Below are positions 58,952 through 64,000 of a stretch of DNA of 64,000 nt, piece by piece. Source of the stretch: Paulownia fortunei (lineage: Eukaryota > Streptophyta > Magnoliopsida > Lamiales > Paulowniaceae); contig CM033105.1 of the NCBI GenBank assembly GCA_019321725.1, positions 13,529,632 to 13,593,631 on the forward strand. The letters are read 5' to 3'. Position numbers and translations under genes: made by a program. How positions within the stretch are numbered: the stretch's first letter is position 1; each line of letters opens with the position of its first letter. The notes below the pieces were generated by a model that searched no databases, was not told where the DNA came from, and saw only the letters and a list, made by a program, of their open reading frames with translations.

Positions 58952-61900
58952 TGCTACAACTTTAAGGTTGCAAACCCAAGTACAAGTTGTGTCAAGTAAT
59001 AAATGTCTCGTGAGTTTGAGGTCGATCCATAGGGAAGTTATTTTCTGGATTATATTTTTAAAAAATAATGGGTTTTATGTGGTTTAGAATATAAAAAAAT
59101 AATGTATGCTATAACTAAAAAAATCAAAGTAATAGAAGTACTGAGAATTAGATATCCCCTTTTGAGTTTTGGATAAAGGAATGATTATTTATTATTTTTA
59201 CCTCTTTTAATTGCCACTATTGGAATCCATACATAATGAATGTTCCAATAGGAAGATGTTATCAAATAGTTAATGTATTAAGGTAATCATGATATTGTCT
59301 TACTATTTGCGAATTATCTCTTAACACCAATACTTATTTATCGGATAAAGTATTATGCATACCTTTGTCTACAACAAATCAAGGTTTCACGTTAGTAGTT
59401 GGTATAGTAAAACCAAACGTCTAGCTAAATGAACCCAAGTATTTGTTGTGTCATTAGGGATACATAAATCAAAAATCACTATAAAACAAGTAGGGTTTAG
59501 ATAAAAAATTAAAACAATAATATAACACACTTAAATATTTTTTACCTTTATAACCATTCATCTTCCTCCATCAAGAGGTTCACCCTTTCTCCTCAACTAA
59601 ATGAAATTCAGAAATACATAATGAAAGTAGAAAAGACTAAAAATAGAGGAGAAACTAGATAATACATTTCTATTACTACTAGAAATATTACATTACTACT
59701 AAAAAACTTAGCCTAAAGAAAGACAATAATAAAACTTTCTTTTTTGCCTCTACCCTCCCCACCCCCAACTCTTACAAGCTTAATACATAGCCAATTTATA
59801 GTGCTTGGATTATGCTAAGTGCCAAATATATAATGGAAGAGTTAAACTGTAACACCCCTTAACCTAACTGCAGAGCCTAAACAAGTTGATACAGTTAAGT
59901 CAAGAAATGTTAATTTTTCATCATTAATAGAGTTATGATTTTAATAAAAGTTCCCATTTTTAGCTATAAGAGAAAGAACTTGAATTGTTTTAAACACACC
60001 ATATACATATATCAAAACTGAGTACATCTGTTTACAAAACCATAACAGAGCGGCTTATTTAAAAACAAAACAGAGTTTTCAAAATAAACTACAAAATAGG
60101 TCGAAGTATGGCATATGAACAAATCACTGTCCGGCCTCTCTAGAGACTCAGTCAACCTCTAAACCTGTACATTTCCACCTGCATCACATGAATCTAATGA
60201 GCTAAAGGCTCAGTAAGATGAAACTGATGAAATAACAAATAACATATATGCACATCTCATAAATCATTAAATGCATTATTCTATTTAATAACTTTCATTA
60301 ATAAATCATTCTTTAGAGCCCTTGAAGTGTGGTACCTAACTAATAGCGATAAACTGTGGTTTTCGGAACCTGTTCATAATGATTGGCCAATAAGAGAACT
60401 AATACGGGGTTTCCATACTTGGTCTTTCAACCTCAGCTATTAGTCGTATTCTATCTCATTCATTGTGGCTTTCCTATACCGGTTTTTCAACCTCAAGTAT
60501 TTGCCACCATTTGTTGGGTCTGTCGGTCCCTCCCGCGTCCCTTGTCTACCCGACCATCAATCAAGTACCATACTTCCTTTTTAAAAATCTCATTATATTC
60601 TTAATAGTGTCATGCTTCATGAACCATAAATGTATCAAACATTACATCATTTGACAAATAATAACTATCACATTAAAACATGAACAACATTATATGATTC
60701 TTGTGATACAGCAAATGAAAGTTTCAACTTACCTCAAGTCCACTTTGTGGCAAGTGAAAAGACCAATCTCTTTGGAAGATAGGATGTGTTAAAGGCCTAA
60801 CATAATCAAATCATGTACCATTTAATATCCTTTTTATAAATCATTTAGTCTATTCTAGTTAAAGTTCATATACACTTTTCAATCTTTTGTAAACAACTTC
60901 ATATCAATTACATAACCTTAAAAAAAATGCATACTCCATATTTTACTACTAATTCAAGACATTAAACATTAGGGCAGTCATTAAATAACTAATAATTCAA
61001 ACATAATTATTAGGGCTGCCCCTAAAATATGCACACAATCCAAATTAACATGACGTAAATTCAGTTCTAACTTAAATTGATTGTACCCTTCAATTAAGCA
61101 AACTAATTGCTATTGTTTTCAATCATTCAAAGAAACTTCCAAACACAATATAAGCATTACAAAATCAATAGAAACAAGTAAATTAAACAATTTCACAAGA
61201 CTATCAATTTTGCTAAAAATTAGCTTAACTAGCTTGGTTTTGGCTTCAAGTGTTACTTAAGTTTTCAATCATACAAAAGCATACTAAAACATGTAACCAT
61301 CCAAGATACTACAAATTCATCATAATAAACATTGAAAAAGAATATACCTTGATTAAGTTGGATTTAAACTTCAAAATCAACGGTTTTCAAGCTTAAAAGG
61401 ATGGAAACTTGTTCTAGCTTGTGTTCTATGGATTCCTATAGATTGAATTCAATTTTTGTGAGTATGAGAGTGTAGAAATTTGGGAGAAACTTAGGAGCAT
61501 AAAGGCTGGTCGTTTTTGAGGTACTTTCACAAGAAATATGGATGAAAATGTTTTGTTTGACCTTTCAAAGAGAGGTAAGTGGAGGGTGATGATTGGTTGC
61601 ATCATGCTTGGTGTCTTCTCATGCCAAAAGCCACGTTCATGGGGTTTAGAATGGTTTTATGCAACCTAGTCAACCAACCAATCAAATTGCACCATTTTGC
61701 ATACTTTTAGTTCTTAGCCAAATGTAACATATTTCAAGTAAATATTTAGGCAATTAATCACTTTAGCATATAACTAGTATGGAGCAATACAAATAATTCA
61801 TTTCATGGTCATTCAACACATCAATCTTTCTTAACCGAGATACCGAGCTTTTCACTACAAAAAGGGCACTTAAGGAATATGTTAAATCAAGAAATGAAAG

Positions 61901-62829
61901 TTTGATCTCATATTTCATGTACTAATGCATGTTAAATCATAACTAAAGCATATAATAACAATTATTTATGTTCGTGCAATCATGCTATTTGTATGCTATA
62001 ATTCGATAATGTACATTGATTAGATACATATTCATGCAAAATACTTATTATTGGCTATGTAGGAGAGAATTGAGAATTGGGCATTACATAAACAATCAAG
62101 TGGTATGCTAGTTGTTAAGAGTTGGTAAGTTGTTACACCAAATCCTCTAAATTTTCACCTACCCAGATGAATTGAATTTTCAGGCCTGATACAATCAAAT
62201 CTTATATATCATTCTTTGTTGATATATTTTCATATATCATTTGGCTGCAGGATGTGGGATATATGATCAAATTACGAGATCGTGGCCAAGAGCCATCCTT
62301 CAATATCAGCAACGCATTTCAGCATATTTATTGACCATTTTGACATATTTTCTTACCATCTTATCTTCTGAAAACTTGTTTATCTATCTTTGTTGTATAA
62401 TATATCAAAATTTCAGCCTAAAATAAATTTTGGTTTAAGAGATATGACCCAATTGGTAAAATGGGTTAGGACTAGGCTTAACTTTGATCCAAATTTATGG
62501 TGATCCATTTTGTACAACCACTTTTAATCCAACTTCTTTGATTCTTACTCATTTAATATGGTATACAAAATTTTCATGAACTTGTAGATGAATGACTTAT
62601 CAATCCATAGCCTCAAGAATTAACCCAAAACTATTTCGAAATCAAAAGTTATACCAGTTTCTCTAAAACCTACACAAAAAAGATAAAACTTTTTAATCTC
62701 ATTTTTTATGTTGATTTTCCATTTTATTCCTAAAACACAAAAAAAATTAATTAAAAGTTATAATGATAATTTCAAAGCAAAATTAATTATATAAATCCTA
62801 ATTAATTATATATTTTTAAATGTTCATCA
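58952..62829 (-). repeat. Athila-type 5' LTR interrupted by a solo LTR
   Basis: On the minus strand it runs from 62829 (TGATGAACATTTAAAAA) to 58952 (TTGTAGCA). Without the insertion at 59848-62088 and one target duplication it is about 1.63 kb, close to the 1669 bp of 38841-40509. Just beyond 58952 on the minus strand a GGGAAGGCAAGG sequence remains from the primer-binding region, followed by the gag leader. Confidence 0.8.
59848..62088 (+). mobile_element. Complete solo LTR (2241 bp) with 5-bp target duplication
   Basis: Begins TGTAACACCCC and ends GGGCATTACA, so the termini are TGTAA...TTACA. TAAAC occurs directly before (59843-59847) and directly after (62089-62093). The uninterrupted LTR at 38841-40509 reads straight across this point. 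The TGTAACACCCC start is usual for plant Ty3/gypsy LTRs of the Tekay (Del) kind. No internal region is present, as expected after LTR-LTR recombination. Small frames inside it (60383-60604, 60463-60654) have no recognised homology. Confidence 0.88.
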
Positions 62830-62834
62830 TCGGC

Positions 62835-63110
62835 TTCTTGCGGGTGGAGCTCAATAGATCCTCTTAAGCGTAAGAGCCGATAGGGCTTTTTTTGGGAGGA
62901 GGTTAGTTGGACCTCTCAAGTAGGGGAGCTGATAAGACTCCTTGAGGGGAGAGGTTGGTAAGACCTCTCAAGTAGAGGAGCCAATAAGGCTCCTTTACCG
63001 TGGAGGTAGGTGGACCTCTCAAGTATGGAAACTGATAGGGCTCCTTAAGGGTGAAGATCGGTAGAACCTCTCAAGTATGGGAGCCAGTAAGACTTCTCGA
63101 CTATATCATT
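62835..63110. repeat. 52-bp minisatellite, about five units
   Basis: ACCTCTCAAGTA recurs at 62911, 62963, 63014 and 63066, a 51-52-base period, with AGCCGATA-type segments between. It is inverted relative to 40515-40690. It starts within a few bases of the LTR end at 62829. Confidence 0.85.
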
Positions 63111-63499
63111 TCATAGGGATTTCGCTTGAACGGTTAGGGCTATGTATATGTTAACCTCAAGGGGTATTGGGGATATCTTGGGACACATTTTGCTTTTAAC
63201 CTCAAGGGAAGTTGAGTTGTGGGATTCCAGGGTCCCAACATTTCTAGAATTTTGTCAAGTATAAGTATGATGCATGTAAGTAGAGATAGTAAAACATAAA
63301 TAAATTTATTCATTGATGTAGAAATGAGTTTGCAAGTAAAGTAAGTTGTTGACTATTGGGGCATGACAACGTAAATCTAAACAAGCTTTCTAATGAGCAA
63401 AGAAATGAAGATGTTAGCCCTATTGGGCGTATTGCAAAAGATAAACTAATTAGTGGCCCTCATGGGCATAGCTCAACTAAAATAAGCTAAGCGTTTCAT
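63111..63499. other. Unassigned stretch
   Basis: No gene seen. AACCTCAAGGG occurs twice (about 63151 and 63200). It is probably leader or spacer of the Tat-type element that follows on the minus strand. Confidence 0.4.
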
Positions 63500-64000
63500 T
63501 GTCTGTACTACTAATGGTCTCACCCTACGAGGCCTCTAGGGATGACTCCTATCACTCCCGCTATTGGCAATTTATCACTGTTTTGTCCCTTCTTGCTTTC
63601 ACTGAGATGCTCCTGAGTTGGGTCTCATGGCCTTGAGGCATCGAAATGCCTTTTGTCTGAATAGTCATCTTTAGACCCCTCAACAAACTCCATCAAATAT
63701 CTTCTCCAAATGAGTTTTTTGATATTATTCCTAAAGTGGTGAACTTTTCTGTTGTGTGCTCTCTATCTCATGGAAGTGGTAGTATTTGTCGAATTTTATC
63801 TACTTGGGATTCTCCCTTATCTACTAGGGTAATTGAACTAACCACTACTACTTAGCAACCACCAATATCTCTGACCGACTAGTGTTGAGGGGGTTAAATG
63901 AGTCTCAACAGATAGGGAAGCATTTTGCCTCTCTTCCTTCTTCCTCCCCTCAACTCTCTCTTTCCCCTTGTGCTTTTTCTTCCCAAGAGTGCTCACCCTA
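63500..64000 (-). pseudogene. Tat-type gypsy gag fragment
   Basis: On the minus strand, read from the window edge, a lysine/glutamate-rich segment is followed by FNPLNTSRSEILVV (family pattern FTPLNxxRxxIL) near 63880. Next come KFDKYYHFHE near 63790, the retropepsin-proximal zinc-knuckle-like region, and KKLIWRRYLMEFV near 63700 (family pattern xLIRRGYLxxFV). Stops and shifts separate them. The element continues beyond 64000. Confidence 0.65.

Overview
The window looks like heterochromatic or intergenic DNA of a flowering plant, probably a dicot with a large genome. It is strongly AT-rich and consists almost entirely of decayed LTR retrotransposons: Ty1/copia, Ty3/gypsy of the Athila type and Ty3/gypsy of the Tat type. 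I found no intact protein-coding gene, no rRNA or tRNA gene, and nothing bacterial. A run of exactly 100 N (20963-21062) marks a scaffold gap, so the window is two contigs, 1-20962 and 21063-64000.

Region 1 (1-28528) is built from one Ty1/copia family arranged as a chain. Plus-strand order from 5995: LTR end, primer-binding site, leader, 5' scrap of gag, full LTR (9201-11347), leader, gag scrap, LTR end, leader, degenerate integrase-RT-RNase H (15466-17740), LTR (17750-19528), a gag zinc-knuckle scrap and the start of another LTR at the gap. The inner part of this chain is folded back as a palindrome of about 12 kb centred at 5994/5995. It appears a third time, inverted, after the gap (21063-28528). 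The three copies are mosaics: different stretches are identical between different pairs. This points either to recent conversion and inverted duplication or to haplotype mixing in the assembly.

Region 2 (28529-43700) holds non-coding retroelement DNA, a truncated 2.2-kb-type solo LTR, and a 3' half of an Athila-type element (integrase at 35038, 3' LTR at 38841-40509). Between its integrase and its 3' LTR sits an intronless, nearly full-length copy of a LOG gene (cytokinin riboside 5'-monophosphate phosphoribohydrolase), broken only by two in-frame stops. This is the most interesting object in the window. Further on are a 52-bp minisatellite, another Athila-like LTR and an array of short dyads.

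Region 3 (43700-52800) has a small 3' exon remnant of a plant FAHD1-type gene and a minus-strand Tat-type element whose gag and protease are deleted, so the gag start runs straight into RT.

Region 4 (52800-64000) holds an Athila element whose protease is split between opposite strands (gag-protease on minus, protease-RT on plus), with a copia remnant between the parts. Its 5' LTR is interrupted by a complete solo LTR (59848-62088) with a perfect 5-bp target-site duplication. The 52-bp minisatellite recurs next to this LTR, and a Tat gag fragment closes the window.

All element assignments rest on translated motifs read by eye. Percent identities and boundaries without a stated terminus are approximate.
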